Shown: in pieces, positions 51,498 through 60,694 of the stretch | Layout of the letters: every line of letters begins with the position of its first letter | How positions within the stretch are numbered: position 1 is the stretch's first letter | Assembly: GCA_934277375.1 (NCBI GenBank) | Contig: CAKQTZ010000006.1 | Coordinates: forward strand, 145,245 to 209,244 | Length of the DNA stretch: 64,000 bases | Direction: 5' to 3' | From: an uncultured Coprococcus sp. | GTDB taxonomy: Bacteria > Bacillota > Clostridia > Lachnospirales > Lachnospiraceae | The notes under the pieces: generated by a model | The model's database searches: none | Told to the model about the DNA's origin: nothing | The model's input: the letters and a program-made list of their open reading frames with translations, nothing else | Position numbers and translations under genes: made by a program

Positions 51498-53267
51498 CTA
51501 TTCCTTTATATTCACCAGCATATCATATGTAACACCATATTTCTTCGCTATGTCACTGGCATATGATTTACCAGCAGGTGGCGCTATCTCTATCTTGTAA
51601 GATCTTTTTGATCCCTCGTTGTGTACGATCAGCGAATATGCTTTTCCCTCTGTGCAACCCTCGTTCATCGCCTCCACATCAAAGCCCAGCTTATGCATGT
51701 GGGTGTTGTATATCGTCCTCGTTCCCTTTGTCAGAATAGCTCTCACGGAATCTCTGGCTATATAGTAGCCCTCCTCAAATGACGTAGTTGAAAACGTCTC
51801 ATTTAGAAGTATCAGACTGCCGTCACCCGCACCGTCAAATATCTCCTTAAACCTCTTGCACTCTTCGCCAAGCCTTCCAAGATCAAGAGTCTTGTCCTCG
51901 TCGGCAGGAAAATGCGTAAATACGCAGTCCACAGGAGCAAATTCAAATTCATCACCCGGGATATATATACCGCCCTGAGCCAGCACAAAAAGCTGGCCTA
52001 TCGTCTGGGTTATAGTCGTCTTGCCACCTCTGTTGGCACCTGTGAGGATATACACTCTGTGCTCGCTGTCAAAGTCCAGATCATTGGTCACTATGTGATT
52101 CGACTCCTCCGTGTCAAATGCTGCAAGCTTGATATTGTATACGCCACGGGCCTTCATATAATATCTGCTCTTTGAATTGTCCTCCTCGGAAATATCTGCG
52201 TTCGGCTGATATACAGAGTTCACAACCTTTGCCTTGGAAAATGCTGCGCCGCGTTTCTGCAGTTTTTCTATGTACTCAGCCCATCTTATATAGTAGGTAA
52301 GCTCCGGTATGAGATCCGTCATGTCTGTGATGGTTATGGACACATATTTATTGAGCACCTGTCTCATTTTCTTCACTATCCCGGATACCATATGTCCCAC
52401 TACCCTGTCCGTATATCTGGTCACATCCCTTGCCTGGTCGCCCTCAGGTATTCCGCCAATTCCGGCAGCAGCACCTGCCACGGTACCCACAGCGGCAGTC
52501 TGCGCCATCTGCTGCATAGGAGCGTTCACCTGAAGCTCACTTCTTGCATCAAATGGCTGGAACTTATAATCTCCCTTCCACTGTGCCTCATTGCTGATCC
52601 TGTCCCTGGTTACAAGATGATCGTAAAAATTGCTGAGCACACCACCTCTGGTAAAATATTTGTTGTTCACCGAAATAAGACCTACGCCCTCAGCTTCAAA
52701 TCTCTCATTCAGATTGATTCCAACCGTTATACTCTTTATCTCTGAGGTATCAAATTTCAGCTTGGATATATCTTCTTTCAACTCGCCAAATCCGTTGTCA
52801 CTGTATATCTTCTTCACATAATCCCTGAGCCCGGCAAATCCGTCAGAGTGAAGTTCATACTTATTAAGACATTCATATAGAGCATCAACACACTTGATAT
52901 AATCGCCTATCTCATCGAGCCTGTGCATCAGCTCCCACACACTTGCACCTTCATCGTATTCACGGCGAAAACTTCCGTAATCCTTCAGAAAACTTATCCT
53001 GTTAAGGGTCTCCATCATATCCTCCCTTAACTGTTTATGATCAAGAATATCCTCAAATATATCACACCTGTACCGGGTTACCTCCGGATCCTCATACATC
53101 TGCGACATGACACGCATTATATAATTCTGCTCTGCCTCCTTGGACGATAACTGCCTGCATATCATATCCAATCCCAGATCATGCATAGTCACAGGGCTAA
53201 GTGCCTTGAATGAATACTCACCATCCGGAACCAAAAGGCTGTATTTTCCAGTTGCTTTTTCTCCCAT
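51498..53267 (-). CDS. MutS-like ATPase without mismatch-recognition domain
   Basis: The 589-residue protein has lever/clamp-like helical regions and a MutS ATPase at the carboxyl end: Walker A TGANRGGKTT near residue 410 and LILLNETFSTTS near 486. The position usually held by the Walker B Asp is Asn489. The later ST.HMHKLG region matches the family. It lacks the amino-terminal mismatch-binding domain and any Smr domain, so it is not MutS or MutS2. Its role is unknown; DNA junction handling or signalling is possible. A Gly/Ala-rich insert lies near residue 265. The ATG at 53267 follows AAAGG. Confidence 0.85.
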   Translation of the reverse strand: MGEKATGKYSLLVPDGEYSFKALSPVTMHDLGLDMICRQLSSKEAEQNYIMRVMSQMYEDPEVTRYRCDIFEDILDHKQLREDMMETLNRISFLKDYGSFRREYDEGASVWELMHRLDEIGDYIKCVDALYECLNKYELHSDGFAGLRDYVKKIYSDNGFGELKEDISKLKFDTSEIKSITVGINLNERFEAEGVGLISVNNKYFTRGGVLSNFYDHLVTRDRISNEAQWKGDYKFQPFDARSELQVNAPMQQMAQTAAVGTVAGAAAGIGGIPEGDQARDVTRYTDRVVGHMVSGIVKKMRQVLNKYVSITITDMTDLIPELTYYIRWAEYIEKLQKRGAAFSKAKVVNSVYQPNADISEEDNSKSRYYMKARGVYNIKLAAFDTEESNHIVTNDLDFDSEHRVYILTGANRGGKTTITQTIGQLFVLAQGGIYIPGDEFEFAPVDCVFTHFPADEDKTLDLGRLGEECKRFKEIFDGAGDGSLILLNETFSTTSFEEGYYIARDSVRAILTKGTRTIYNTHMHKLGFDVEAMNEGCTEGKAYSLIVHNEGSKRSYKIEIAPPAGKSYASDIAKKYGVTYDMLVNIKE

Positions 53268-53329
53268 ACCTATACCTTTCAAATCATAATGTCGAAAACC
53301 TATCTGACTAACTCACACTATCCGGCTTT

Positions 53330-53407
53330 CCTCTGCCTTTCATTGGTCTTTCATTTGGCTTCCGTCTACCCTACATCGGTCTTTCATTAGTCTTTCAACA
53401 GTCTTCC
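53330..53407. repeat. Degenerate short repeats of GTCTTTCATT
   Basis: The gap between the MutS-like and kinase-like genes contains several near copies of a TCTTTCATTnG unit (at about 53337, 53346, 53379 and 53391). Spacing is irregular and no gene is present. Confidence 0.45.
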
Positions 53408-53420
53408 ATCTGTCCCAGTT

Positions 53421-53987
53421 CTACTTGCCAATTACCTTCATATACGCCGTGACCATCTCCACTACGCCGTCCACGCCGAGCTTCGCCTCATCAAGGCACA
53501 GGTCATAATGTCCTGAATATCCCCAGTTCTCTCCTGAGTAATAGTCATGATAGCTTCTTCGCCTGGCATCAGTCTCCTCCACAAGACTCTTTGCCTTTGA
53601 TTCTGATATGCCATGCTTGTCCATTATCCTCTTTATTCTGCTGTCTTTATCTCCGCACAGGAATATTCTCACTGCATCGTTCCTGTTCTTGAACGCAAAG
53701 TCCGAAGCTCTTCCCACTACAACACCATCTTGTCCGTCAAGCAATCTCTCAAGGGCCTCCTCCGGAGTCTTTCTCCTCTTCATAACAAAGTCATCTGACA
53801 CCGACTGCATCATGGAATCTATGGCCTTCTCTCCAAAGAAGAACGGGTATTTGTCGTACACGCCCTTCTCTTTTGCCAATCTTATTATCTCTTTCTTCGT
53901 ATAGCAGGCTATGCCAAATTTTGATGCAAGTCTAGCTGCAACCTCATCTCCATCACATCCACACTCTCTGCCTATTGTAATTATCAT
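53421..53987 (-). CDS. Cytidylate kinase-like family protein
   Basis: The 188-residue protein begins IITIGRECGCDGDEVAARLASKFG, the P-loop region of the cytidylate-kinase-like family (the loop reads GRECGCDGDE rather than GxxGxGKS). It continues with VVVGRASDFAF, RIFLCGDKDSRIKRIM and TDARRRSYHDYYSGENWG. Proteins of this type are common in Lachnospiraceae and their substrates are undefined. The ATG at 53987 follows GGAGGTG; the GTG three codons earlier overlaps that site. It lies before the MutS-like gene on the same strand. Confidence 0.87.
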   Translation of the reverse strand: MIITIGRECGCDGDEVAARLASKFGIACYTKKEIIRLAKEKGVYDKYPFFFGEKAIDSMMQSVSDDFVMKRRKTPEEALERLLDGQDGVVVGRASDFAFKNRNDAVRIFLCGDKDSRIKRIMDKHGISESKAKSLVEETDARRRSYHDYYSGENWGYSGHYDLCLDEAKLGVDGVVEMVTAYMKVIGK

Positions 53988-54108
53988 TCTGTGCACCTCC
54001 GCTCGTCATACTTATATATATAGAAATGTCTCATCTCTATAACTCGTCAAACAATACAACCATATTATATTACAATATAGCTGTAGCTGCATCCTGTAAC
54101 TTGCAATA

Positions 54109-54597
54109 TCAACCTCTTTGGAATTCCCGCTCCATACATATAAAATGTTTATCAAACAGATCACACTCGCCAACCGTTTCAAATCCTATCTTGGCATAAG
54201 TCGAAAGCGCCACCACATGTCCCTCTCTGACAAGTATATGAACGCCCTTCATGCCTCTGCTTTTTAGAACATCGCATGCATAATTCATCATCGTCTTTGC
54301 GATCCCCTGTCCCTGCATATCTTTTCTGACGCACAGCCTTGAGAGTTCTCCCGATGGAGCCAGATCTGCTCTCCAGCACGTAAGTGCCTCAACAGCATCG
54401 TCATGATCTATGGATATTGTAGCCACAATCTCTTCTTTATCATTCTTCATAACAAACAGATCCTCATTCTTCAGGTCAAATGCTATGGTATTCTCGTCCG
54501 GATAGTTCTCACTCCACTCACACGGACCACCTATCATTGCGTGATAGAGCGAGAGCAGTTCTTCTTTGTCTTTTGGTGTTGCATTTATTATCTTCAT
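54109..54597 (-). CDS. GNAT family N-acetyltransferase
   Basis: The 162-residue protein has the GNAT acetyl-CoA site LSRLCVRKDMQGQGIAKTMM near residue 90 (Q/RxxGxG/A form) and a carboxyl ALSTYAKIGFETVGECDLFD strand-helix. It transfers an acetyl group to an amine in an unknown substrate. It stands alone on the minus strand between the kinase-like gene and the KilA-N gene. Confidence 0.9.
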   Translation of the reverse strand: MKIINATPKDKEELLSLYHAMIGGPCEWSENYPDENTIAFDLKNEDLFVMKNDKEEIVATISIDHDDAVEALTCWRADLAPSGELSRLCVRKDMQGQGIAKTMMNYACDVLKSRGMKGVHILVREGHVVALSTYAKIGFETVGECDLFDKHFICMEREFQRG

Positions 54598-54622
54598 ATG
54601 TCTGATCCTCTTTAATCATAAA

Positions 54623-55471
54623 TTATTTCTTTTCTATCCCTGGGAGTTCACTCACTTCCATCGAATTCAATGTCCTCATCTGCTGTACCGCCAGATCATG
54701 CAGTAATTGCATTCGCTCTGCCTGCTTCTTTCCCTGCTCTATCAATATCGCATTATAGCTTTCAAGATTTGCCAGGACCAAAAGCTGATTGAGTGTAGCA
54801 TCGTCACGTATGTTGCCATCCTTCTGTTTCTTCTCTTCTCTCCACTCTTTTGCCGTCTTGCCAAATAAAACGGTATTGAGCAGGTCCGCTTCGCTTGCGT
54901 ATGTGTTGGATATCTGCCATTGTGTAAGCTCTGGCGGTATAAGATTCTTCTTTATAGCATCTGTGTGGATTCGATAATTCAGTTTTGATATCTCCCTATT
55001 AAGATTCCATGATAAGGAGAGTCTGCTGTTCTCGTCATGCTTTAAACGTTGATAATCCTTTATTACATATAATTTAAATTCCGGTGATATCCATGATGCA
55101 AATTCAAAAGCTATATCTATATGAGCATAAATTCCACCGCTATATCTACCTGATTTAGTCAACAATCCTATCGCCCTCAATTCTTCTGTCCACTTTTTTA
55201 TAGAAAAAACAAAAGCATTTGAACCTGCATCCATTTTAAACGTATCGAATTCGATACGTTTAAAATCTGGATTATGCAATTCTTCCCATAATCCCAAGAA
55301 CTCAACTATATCTCTGCTTCTTAACCAGTTGTGTATAGTTATTCTTGGTTCTGAACTACGGTATCTGGCAATATCTGTAAGTGACAAGTATTCATTCTCA
55401 AAATCCGTAGTATAAATACCTATATCAAAACCATTAGCGTGTATTATATCTTTCTTAATCGTCTTCGCCAT
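54623..55471 (-). CDS. KilA-N domain DNA-binding protein
   Basis: The 282-residue protein has the KilA-N fold in residues 25-140: YLSLTDIARYRSSEP, IHNWLRSRDIVEFLGLWEELHNP and GRYSGGIYAHIDIAFEFASWISPEFKLYVIKDYQRLK. The second half is helical and includes NTVLFGKTAKEWREE and LVLANLESYNAILIEQGKKQAERM. KilA-N proteins come from phages and mobile elements, where they act as DNA-binding antirepressors. Its neighbours are gene fragments, so it is probably a survivor of a former mobile element. An RNA polymerase or partner target cannot be named. Confidence 0.88.
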   Translation of the reverse strand: MAKTIKKDIIHANGFDIGIYTTDFENEYLSLTDIARYRSSEPRITIHNWLRSRDIVEFLGLWEELHNPDFKRIEFDTFKMDAGSNAFVFSIKKWTEELRAIGLLTKSGRYSGGIYAHIDIAFEFASWISPEFKLYVIKDYQRLKHDENSRLSLSWNLNREISKLNYRIHTDAIKKNLIPPELTQWQISNTYASEADLLNTVLFGKTAKEWREEKKQKDGNIRDDATLNQLLVLANLESYNAILIEQGKKQAERMQLLHDLAVQQMRTLNSMEVSELPGIEKK

Positions 55472-55504
55472 CCTTATCCCTCTTTTCTTACTCCAAGCAC
55501 TCCT

Positions 55505-55687
55505 CTATTCCCTCACCATATCCTGTGAAAAATACTCCTTAAGCAGAGTTATTATCACCTTCTGACTCTCCCTGTTATGTGTGATCGCATAATATGTTCT
55601 GCCAAACTTCGCATTCCGCTCTTCCTCACGAATTCCAATCTCCGCCACTTTTGAGGTAACCCGCTTAGTCTTGCTGCCATCATCCAT
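55505..55687 (-). pseudogene. Small frame of 60 codons, probable gene relic
   Basis: The frame reads KTKRVTSKVAEIGIREEERN...GRTYYAITHNRESQKVIITLL and continues upstream in frame without a start (YRNPTGFRQWVVHELDMDDG). It therefore looks like the carboxyl end of a larger gene whose beginning is lost. I do not recognise the family. It lies between the KilA-N gene and the recQ remnant. Confidence 0.4.
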
Positions 55688-55738
55688 GTCCAGTTCGTGA
55701 ACTACCCATTGTCTAAAGCCAGTGGGATTGCGGTAGCC

Positions 55739-56192
55739 TTATTTCAATACACTGTTGTCCGTCTCCCGTCCGCCTTTCCTGTTCACAACCTTGAAGAACA
55801 GATTCGGTCTGTCAAATCCTGTGACAATCGTGACAGGAGATTCAAGTCTAAGATTCTGGACGATATCCCGCCTTACTATATCTGTTGCTGTGGCAGTAAA
55901 CGCACTCACAACAGGGCGCACTGGCAACTTATCTATAAAATCCGCTATTTCCAGATAGCTTGGTCTGAAATCCTGTCCCCACTGGGATATGCAATTGGCC
56001 TCATCAACTGTCACCATTGCAATGCTCGCTTTGCTGACAAAATCCAGAAACTGCGCAGTACCAAGTCTCTCCGGGGTAACATACATGAGCGTATATCTGC
56101 CCTGTCCGGCATATTTCATCTATAAGCTCCTGCTGTCCTGATCTCAGACTGTCATATCCAAAATAGTGTTTTTATGTCTCCTGCAAATTCAA
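55739..56192 (-). pseudogene. recQ: recQ helicase remnant
   Basis: A TTG at 56192 with GGAAAGGA upstream starts NLQET, meets a TAA, then continues KHYFGYDSLRSGQQELIDE, the normal RecQ opening. After that the frame jumps (about 100 residues with the ATP-binding motif I are missing) to YVTPERLGTAQFLDF, AMVTVDEANCISQWGQDFRP, AFTATATDIVRRDI and TGFDRPNLFFKV, then stops. Motif II reads DEAN instead of DEAH. Deletion, frameshift and stop show that the gene is dead. Confidence 0.85.
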
Positions 56193-56284
56193 TCTATGTC
56201 CTTTCCTCAATATAACTGTTGACTTTTCCTGTAGCATGTTTTATTCTTATTCCATTAAGAAATGGGTTTTCTACTGGGTAGGGT

Positions 56285-56800
56285 TTATACCTGACAAGGC
56301 TTGCTCGTTTCTTTTTTTATTTCTAAAACATCGTACAGATACATTTTCCCAGAAGCGGCATGTCTGATCAATAATCTTGCACTAAACACATTGTAACGCT
56401 CAACCTCACCACTCTCACCGTAAACCGGTAACGCAAATCTGGTATCATATCTATACCATCCATTTTTAGCATTACGGCTATGTTTCTCTTTTTTATTTTC
56501 TTCCGCTGTTTTGGATGTTGCTATTTCAATGATCTCAGGAATTGCCTGAGCCGCATTTGCCTTAGCTTTCGCCACTGTCCCCTTGATATGTTTCGTATAG
56601 TTAGATCCTGTGTACTCATCTGGCAAGTCTGTGCCAATATAAACTACATCGCCAGATTCAGCGATAGAATAAAATTCCCCCACATACCGGCGCAGATATT
56701 CCTCAACATCGGGCCATGTTATAGAACGTTTTCCCTTAAAAATAATATCATTGATAACCACAATATTATTCCCATCCACATCCTGTATAACAGCAACATT
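56285..56800 (-). pseudogene. Carboxyl fragment of a phage/ICE large polyvalent-type protein
   Basis: The frame reads RNVAVIQDVDGNN from just after the stop of the XRE gene and has no proper start (GTG at 56779 is the first usable codon). The body has DIIFKGKRSITWPDVEEYL, SGDVVYIGTDLPDEYTGS, IIEIATSKTAEENKKEKH and NGWYRYDTRFALPVY. It resembles domains found at the end of large phage or conjugative-element proteins in gut Firmicutes; that is recognition by eye. Probably the remaining end of such a gene. Confidence 0.55.
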
Positions 56801-56803
56801 TCT

Positions 56804-57148
56804 CTATGGTGTCAGGGTCTCTTTTGTCTCAGTCTTGTCAATGAGCTCCATATATCTGAGCATGTGTTTTCTCACCTGATCATCCGATCTGCGATAACAC
56901 TCAATCAGATATTTCTCCTCGGCACTGTAATCAACACCAGTATTTTCAGTCCCATCATCGCCAAGCAGCTCTGCCAATGACATGTCAAGTGCCTTACAAA
57001 TAACAACCAGCTTGTCCGCCTGCGGATTGATCTTCTTCTTTTTCCAGTCATTTATCGTGCTGGTGGAAATCCCCGTTCGCCTTGAAAGCTCTGACTGGCT
57101 CATACTCAGATCATCAAGCCTTGCAAATATTTTCTCGTATACCTTCAA
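56804..57148 (-). CDS. XRE family HTH regulator
   Basis: The 114-residue protein has an amino-terminal helix-turn-helix (LSMSQSELSRRTGISTSTINDWKKKKINPQADKLVVICKAL, residues 14-53). A short linker and a carboxyl helix (YLIECYRRSDDQVRKHMLRYMELID) follow, typical of phage-type repressors. It is likely the repressor of the lost element represented by neighbouring fragments. Its stop is directly before the phage-like fragment. Confidence 0.88.
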   Translation of the reverse strand: MKVYEKIFARLDDLSMSQSELSRRTGISTSTINDWKKKKINPQADKLVVICKALDMSLAELLGDDGTENTGVDYSAEEKYLIECYRRSDDQVRKHMLRYMELIDKTETKETLTP

Positions 57149-57221
57149 AATATATCCCCTTTACTTATTCCGACTTTTCGGACATTGTATCATATATCCA
57201 CCTTTACTGCAATATCTAAGG

Positions 57222-57250
57222 TTTGCTTTTCACTACCACTGTGCTATACT
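57222..57250 (+). promoter_or_regulatory. Plus-strand promoter before a short terminated transcript
   Basis: -10 TATACT (57245-57250) with an upstream TTTGCT (57222-57227), spacer 17. The -35 is a poor match. Transcription would start near 57257 and run into the terminator at 57276-57315. Confidence 0.45.
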
Positions 57251-57275
57251 GTTCTCAGCAAAAAAGTGATTGTAC

Positions 57276-57315
57276 AAAGGCGCACAAGCTCCCGATGGGG
57301 CAGTGCGCCTTTTTT
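57276..57315 (+). terminator. Strong terminator upstream of the gldA-like fragment
   Basis: Perfect arms AAAGGCGCAC (57276-57285) and GTGCGCCTTT (57303-57312) are followed by a T-run to 57315 on the plus strand. With the promoter at 57222-57250 it would yield an RNA of about 58 bases, an attenuator leader or small RNA. Confidence 0.7.
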
Positions 57316-57368
57316 ATGTCTTTTAGAAATTACAAATGCGTATGCATCAAATGAAAGGGATTACAGAT

Positions 57369-57567
57369 ATGAAGCTTGAAAATTATGAAGTACATCTGCC
57401 TAGCTACTCGATAGGCAGCACAATCTACAACAAGATCGGACCTGTATGTGAATCTTACGGTCGCACCGTGCTGGTCATCGGCGGTGAAAAAGCTCTAGCT
57501 GCCGCCTACGAAAAGATAGCTGCGGCTGTCGCTGATACTAGGCTTACTATAATCGGAGAGCCATCAT
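57369..57567 (+). pseudogene. gldA-like iron-containing alcohol dehydrogenase, amino-terminal fragment
   Basis: An ATG with AAAGGGA upstream starts MKLENYEVHLPSYSIGSTIY, then YGRTVLVIGGEKALAAAYEKI, the Rossmann start of glycerol dehydrogenase-like proteins. After about 66 residues the sequence enters a REP-like palindrome (57568-57655) and no further homology follows. About 300 residues are lost, so the gene is inactive. Confidence 0.75.
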
Positions 57568-57655
57568 GGGGACGCTCCTTTTGTCACGAGGAGTGTCCCT
57601 CTGTCATGAATTGATAAGCCAAAGGGACACTCCTCGTGACAAAAGAAGCGTCCCC
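57568..57655. repeat. REP-like inverted pair of 33-base units
   Basis: Units at 57568-57600 (plus) and 57623-57655 (minus) match in 32 of 33 bases and face each other across 22 bases. Each starts GGGGACGCT[CT]CTTTTGTCAC and is itself a hairpin (GACGCTCCT/AGGAGTGTC). It ends the gldA fragment and borders the HAD gene. The sequence type (GGGGACG, then CTTTTGTC) recalls REP elements spread in Clostridia. Confidence 0.85.
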
Positions 57656-57658
57656 AAT

Positions 57659-58126
57659 TTAAGAGATAGCTTCCAGAAAAAGCATAGCCTCAATCGCCGG
57701 TGTCTTTGATGCATATTCGGCATTTTCTATGCCATTGGTAAGCAACAGTCGTTCCCAAAGCTTAGGATAATTGGAGAAATCAAATGTGTTGTCATCCAGT
57801 ATCACGTATTCATCTATCCCAGGATGTTCCGCCAGATAGCTCTGGATGCCCTCTCCTCTGCCAACCCATACATCGGTTGTCTTTCCAGACAGGCTTAGTC
57901 CAAATTTGCCCAGCATAGATACAAGATATGAGAAGTCGTCCCCGTCTTCTCTCATAAGCTTCCAATCCGAAGTCAGAACGATCTCCGCCTTGCCAAACTG
58001 TTTTAACGCCTTTTTCAGCAGCCTCACTCTGGACTCGTCTATCCCGGTTCTTCCACTCGGCGCCCCCACAACTGTCGTCCGGGTATTCAATACACCATCT
58101 ATATCCAGAAACAATGCAAAACTCAT
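57659..58126 (-). CDS. HAD-domain protein (SAK/RNA-repair-type HAD)
   Basis: The 155-residue protein has the HAD nucleophile motif LFLDIDGVLNTR at residue 5, a second motif VLTSDWK and the late acidic motif YVILDDNTFDF. This compact form resembles the HAD domains grouped as Swiss-army-knife RNA-repair type, usually phosphatases. Substrate unknown. The start at 58126 has AAAGGAGA upstream; the longer frame adds 18 unlikely residues. Its stop lies 4 bases from a REP-like unit. Confidence 0.82.
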   Translation of the reverse strand: MSFALFLDIDGVLNTRTTVVGAPSGRTGIDESRVRLLKKALKQFGKAEIVLTSDWKLMREDGDDFSYLVSMLGKFGLSLSGKTTDVWVGRGEGIQSYLAEHPGIDEYVILDDNTFDFSNYPKLWERLLLTNGIENAEYASKTPAIEAMLFLEAIS

Positions 58127-58205
58127 ATGACTTCTCCTTTCTTGCGAATGCCAGCACATATATATAATGCGCTGGCACATACTATGGTAACTCTCTTCAT
58201 CAGAA

Positions 58206-60683
58206 TCAATTTATATCATATACGCTTCTAAGTCTCAGCTTATCCACGCTTCCACTTATAACCTTTACAGTCTTTGAATCTGCATTCAGGTCAAAATAAT
58301 TATCCGACAGGATCAGATCCTCATTCTCGTTCAGGATCTCCACACTCTTCGCATAAGCATCCGCGCTGACAGTGATATACTCCCCATCCACTGTCGCTTT
58401 AAGATGCGGCTCCTCATAGCAGAAATACTTCGGATATGAGAATATGACAGTCCCCTCTGATATTACCTGTCCATTCATACTTGCCTGATAGCTCACATAC
58501 TGGTGGTAAATGTCAATATCAGGAAGGTCGACCTTGTCAAGCCATACGCTCGTAAGCGCTGGCGCAGTGATCTCTTCCTCGTGGAATTCAAGAACACGCG
58601 CCGACACATCCCTCAACTGCCAGGACACAAGTATTTTCTCTGTGTTCATGGTTTCATTTGCCACACAGAGGCGTATGGACTTCGGGAATTCAAACGGAAG
58701 TCTTACCAGCTCCTGTCCGCTTCCAAGCATGCCCTCCTCTTCGCAGGAGATCATGATCGGAGCAAAGAAACGTCTTGCATAGTAATGAAGCGCTTTTAAA
58801 CGCTGACAGTAATCCACACTGGACCAGGACGCAACCGGCCAGCAGTCGTTGAACTGCCAGTACACCGCTCCCATGCACCTGTCATCATTTCTGTTTCTTC
58901 GGAAATGCTCCACGCCATACCTGATGGCATCCGCCTGCAGGAGTTGTGACGCGTAGATAACCGTCTCGAAATCAGATGGATATCTATATGTCTGCTGCAT
59001 ATAATTGATGATTTTTCCATTTGCCGATCCATTTCTCTGATGCCTCTCCATAATGTATGAAAAGATATTCATATCACGCTCATCATCCGTAAATGTCTCA
59101 ACCGTCTTCTTTGAAGGAAACGACTGGAAACCGAATTCGGAAAGATATCTGAAATGGAACTTTCTGTACTCAGAAAATGGCTTATCACCATGCCACACAT
59201 CCCAATAATGCACATCGCCGCGGTTCTCGTCCTTCGGAGCATCAAACGAACCACCTGATGACGGGCTCGCTGGCCAATAAAATACCTGTGGAGCATACTG
59301 TTTCATGATCTTAGGGAGAATTCGCTCGTACATAATAATATAGTCCCGAACCTCGCTGTCCTTGCTCACCCAGTTTCTCTCCTTAACAAACTGTTCCATC
59401 TCGTTATTGCCACACATAAGCCCGAGTGACGCATGATGGCGGATTCTCTTTAAGTTGTCAATAAATTCCGCGGTGATATTTGCCTCGAATTCCGGTGTGA
59501 GATCGTAGACAGCGCACGCAAACATGAAATCCTGCCACACCACAAGTCCCATCTCATCACACATATCATAGAACCAGTCGTCCGGATAATAACCTCCGCC
59601 CCACACTCTTATAGAATTGAAGTTCGCAAATACCGCCTTCTCAAGCAGAGTCCTTGTGGTCTCAGGTGTCACACGTCCAAGAAGATGGTCCTCCGGAATG
59701 TAATCCGCACCCATGGCAAATATATTTACACCGTTTACGCAGGTGGCAAACCTCTCTCCCCATTTGTCCTTTGTACGGTCCATGGTTATTGTCCGAAGGC
59801 CGATCTTCCTCGTCCAGTTGTCAACCACCGTACCATCATCTTTCACAAGGTCGACAGAAACAGTGTAAAGATTCTGCTCACCATACCCGCGCGGCCACCA
59901 GAGCTTAGGATTGTCTATGCGTATATTCTTCGTGTTATCTTCATTCAGTATCTTGTTTATTATTTCGTTCCCGAACGGATCAATTACTCGCACCCTCACA
60001 CCCAGCTGTCCCGTCTCTGATCCAGAACCGATATGCTTCCGAACAAATTCTATCTCCGGCTTTATATCAAGTTCCACTGAGTCCTGACCATGATGCTGCA
60101 GGATTTCAACAGAATCTATCCGTGCGGTATCAATTTCAAGCAGGCTGACCGGTCTCCATATTCCTGCATCTGGAAGATGTGCCCCCCAGTCCCAGCCAAA
60201 CATGCAGTGAGCCTTTCTGATATGAACAAATCCGTTCATGGCATCCTCGGTTCCCCGTGTTGGTGCCTTCTCAAATGCATCTGCAATGAACTTTGTCGGC
60301 GAATAAAAATATACACTTAGTATATTATCCGTCTGCTTCAGGATATCCTTTACCGAATACTCCCATGTCCTGTGCATATTGTCGGCGTGTCCAAGCTTCA
60401 CACCATTGAGCGTGATATCCGCAATGGTGTCCAGTCCTTCAAACCGAAGGATAACCTCATCCGATCCCAGCAGCTCATCATCACATGAAAAGCTGGTGCG
60501 GTACTCATAATCGTAATCCATCAGCTTCAGTGCCTCTATCTCATTGTCCTTCCAAAATGGGTCTTCCATCTTGCCTGCCTGCAGCAGATCCCCATACACC
60601 GACCCCGGCACTGTCGCCGTGATCCATTCGTCATCGCCTGCGCGATGCATTTCCCAATTGTTGTCTACATTAATTTTTCTCAT
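58206..60683 (-). CDS. GH2 beta-mannosidase
   Basis: The 825-residue enzyme has the GH2 jelly-roll start (TVPGSVYGDLLQAG, RFEGLDTIADITLNG), immunoglobulin-like parts, and a TIM barrel with IRVWGGGYYPDDWFYDMCDE, acid/base Glu428 in GNNEME and nucleophile Glu516 in LSEFGFQSFP. HCMFGWDWGAHLPD is typical of beta-mannosidases. No signal peptide is present, so it trims terminal mannose from imported oligosaccharides in the cytoplasm. It lies far from the main mannan operon. GGAG lies close before the ATG, and the whole upstream gap to the next gene is occupied by REP-like units. Confidence 0.93.
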   Translation of the reverse strand: MRKINVDNNWEMHRAGDDEWITATVPGSVYGDLLQAGKMEDPFWKDNEIEALKLMDYDYEYRTSFSCDDELLGSDEVILRFEGLDTIADITLNGVKLGHADNMHRTWEYSVKDILKQTDNILSVYFYSPTKFIADAFEKAPTRGTEDAMNGFVHIRKAHCMFGWDWGAHLPDAGIWRPVSLLEIDTARIDSVEILQHHGQDSVELDIKPEIEFVRKHIGSGSETGQLGVRVRVIDPFGNEIINKILNEDNTKNIRIDNPKLWWPRGYGEQNLYTVSVDLVKDDGTVVDNWTRKIGLRTITMDRTKDKWGERFATCVNGVNIFAMGADYIPEDHLLGRVTPETTRTLLEKAVFANFNSIRVWGGGYYPDDWFYDMCDEMGLVVWQDFMFACAVYDLTPEFEANITAEFIDNLKRIRHHASLGLMCGNNEMEQFVKERNWVSKDSEVRDYIIMYERILPKIMKQYAPQVFYWPASPSSGGSFDAPKDENRGDVHYWDVWHGDKPFSEYRKFHFRYLSEFGFQSFPSKKTVETFTDDERDMNIFSYIMERHQRNGSANGKIINYMQQTYRYPSDFETVIYASQLLQADAIRYGVEHFRRNRNDDRCMGAVYWQFNDCWPVASWSSVDYCQRLKALHYYARRFFAPIMISCEEEGMLGSGQELVRLPFEFPKSIRLCVANETMNTEKILVSWQLRDVSARVLEFHEEEITAPALTSVWLDKVDLPDIDIYHQYVSYQASMNGQVISEGTVIFSYPKYFCYEEPHLKATVDGEYITVSADAYAKSVEILNENEDLILSDNYFDLNADSKTVKVISGSVDKLRLRSVYDIN

Positions 60684-60694
60684 TTTTTCTCCAT

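Noticed and set aside
53330..53407. Possible CRISPR-like repeat array
   Set aside because: Repeats are about 10 bases, degenerate and irregularly spaced, with no spacers of constant length and no cas genes.
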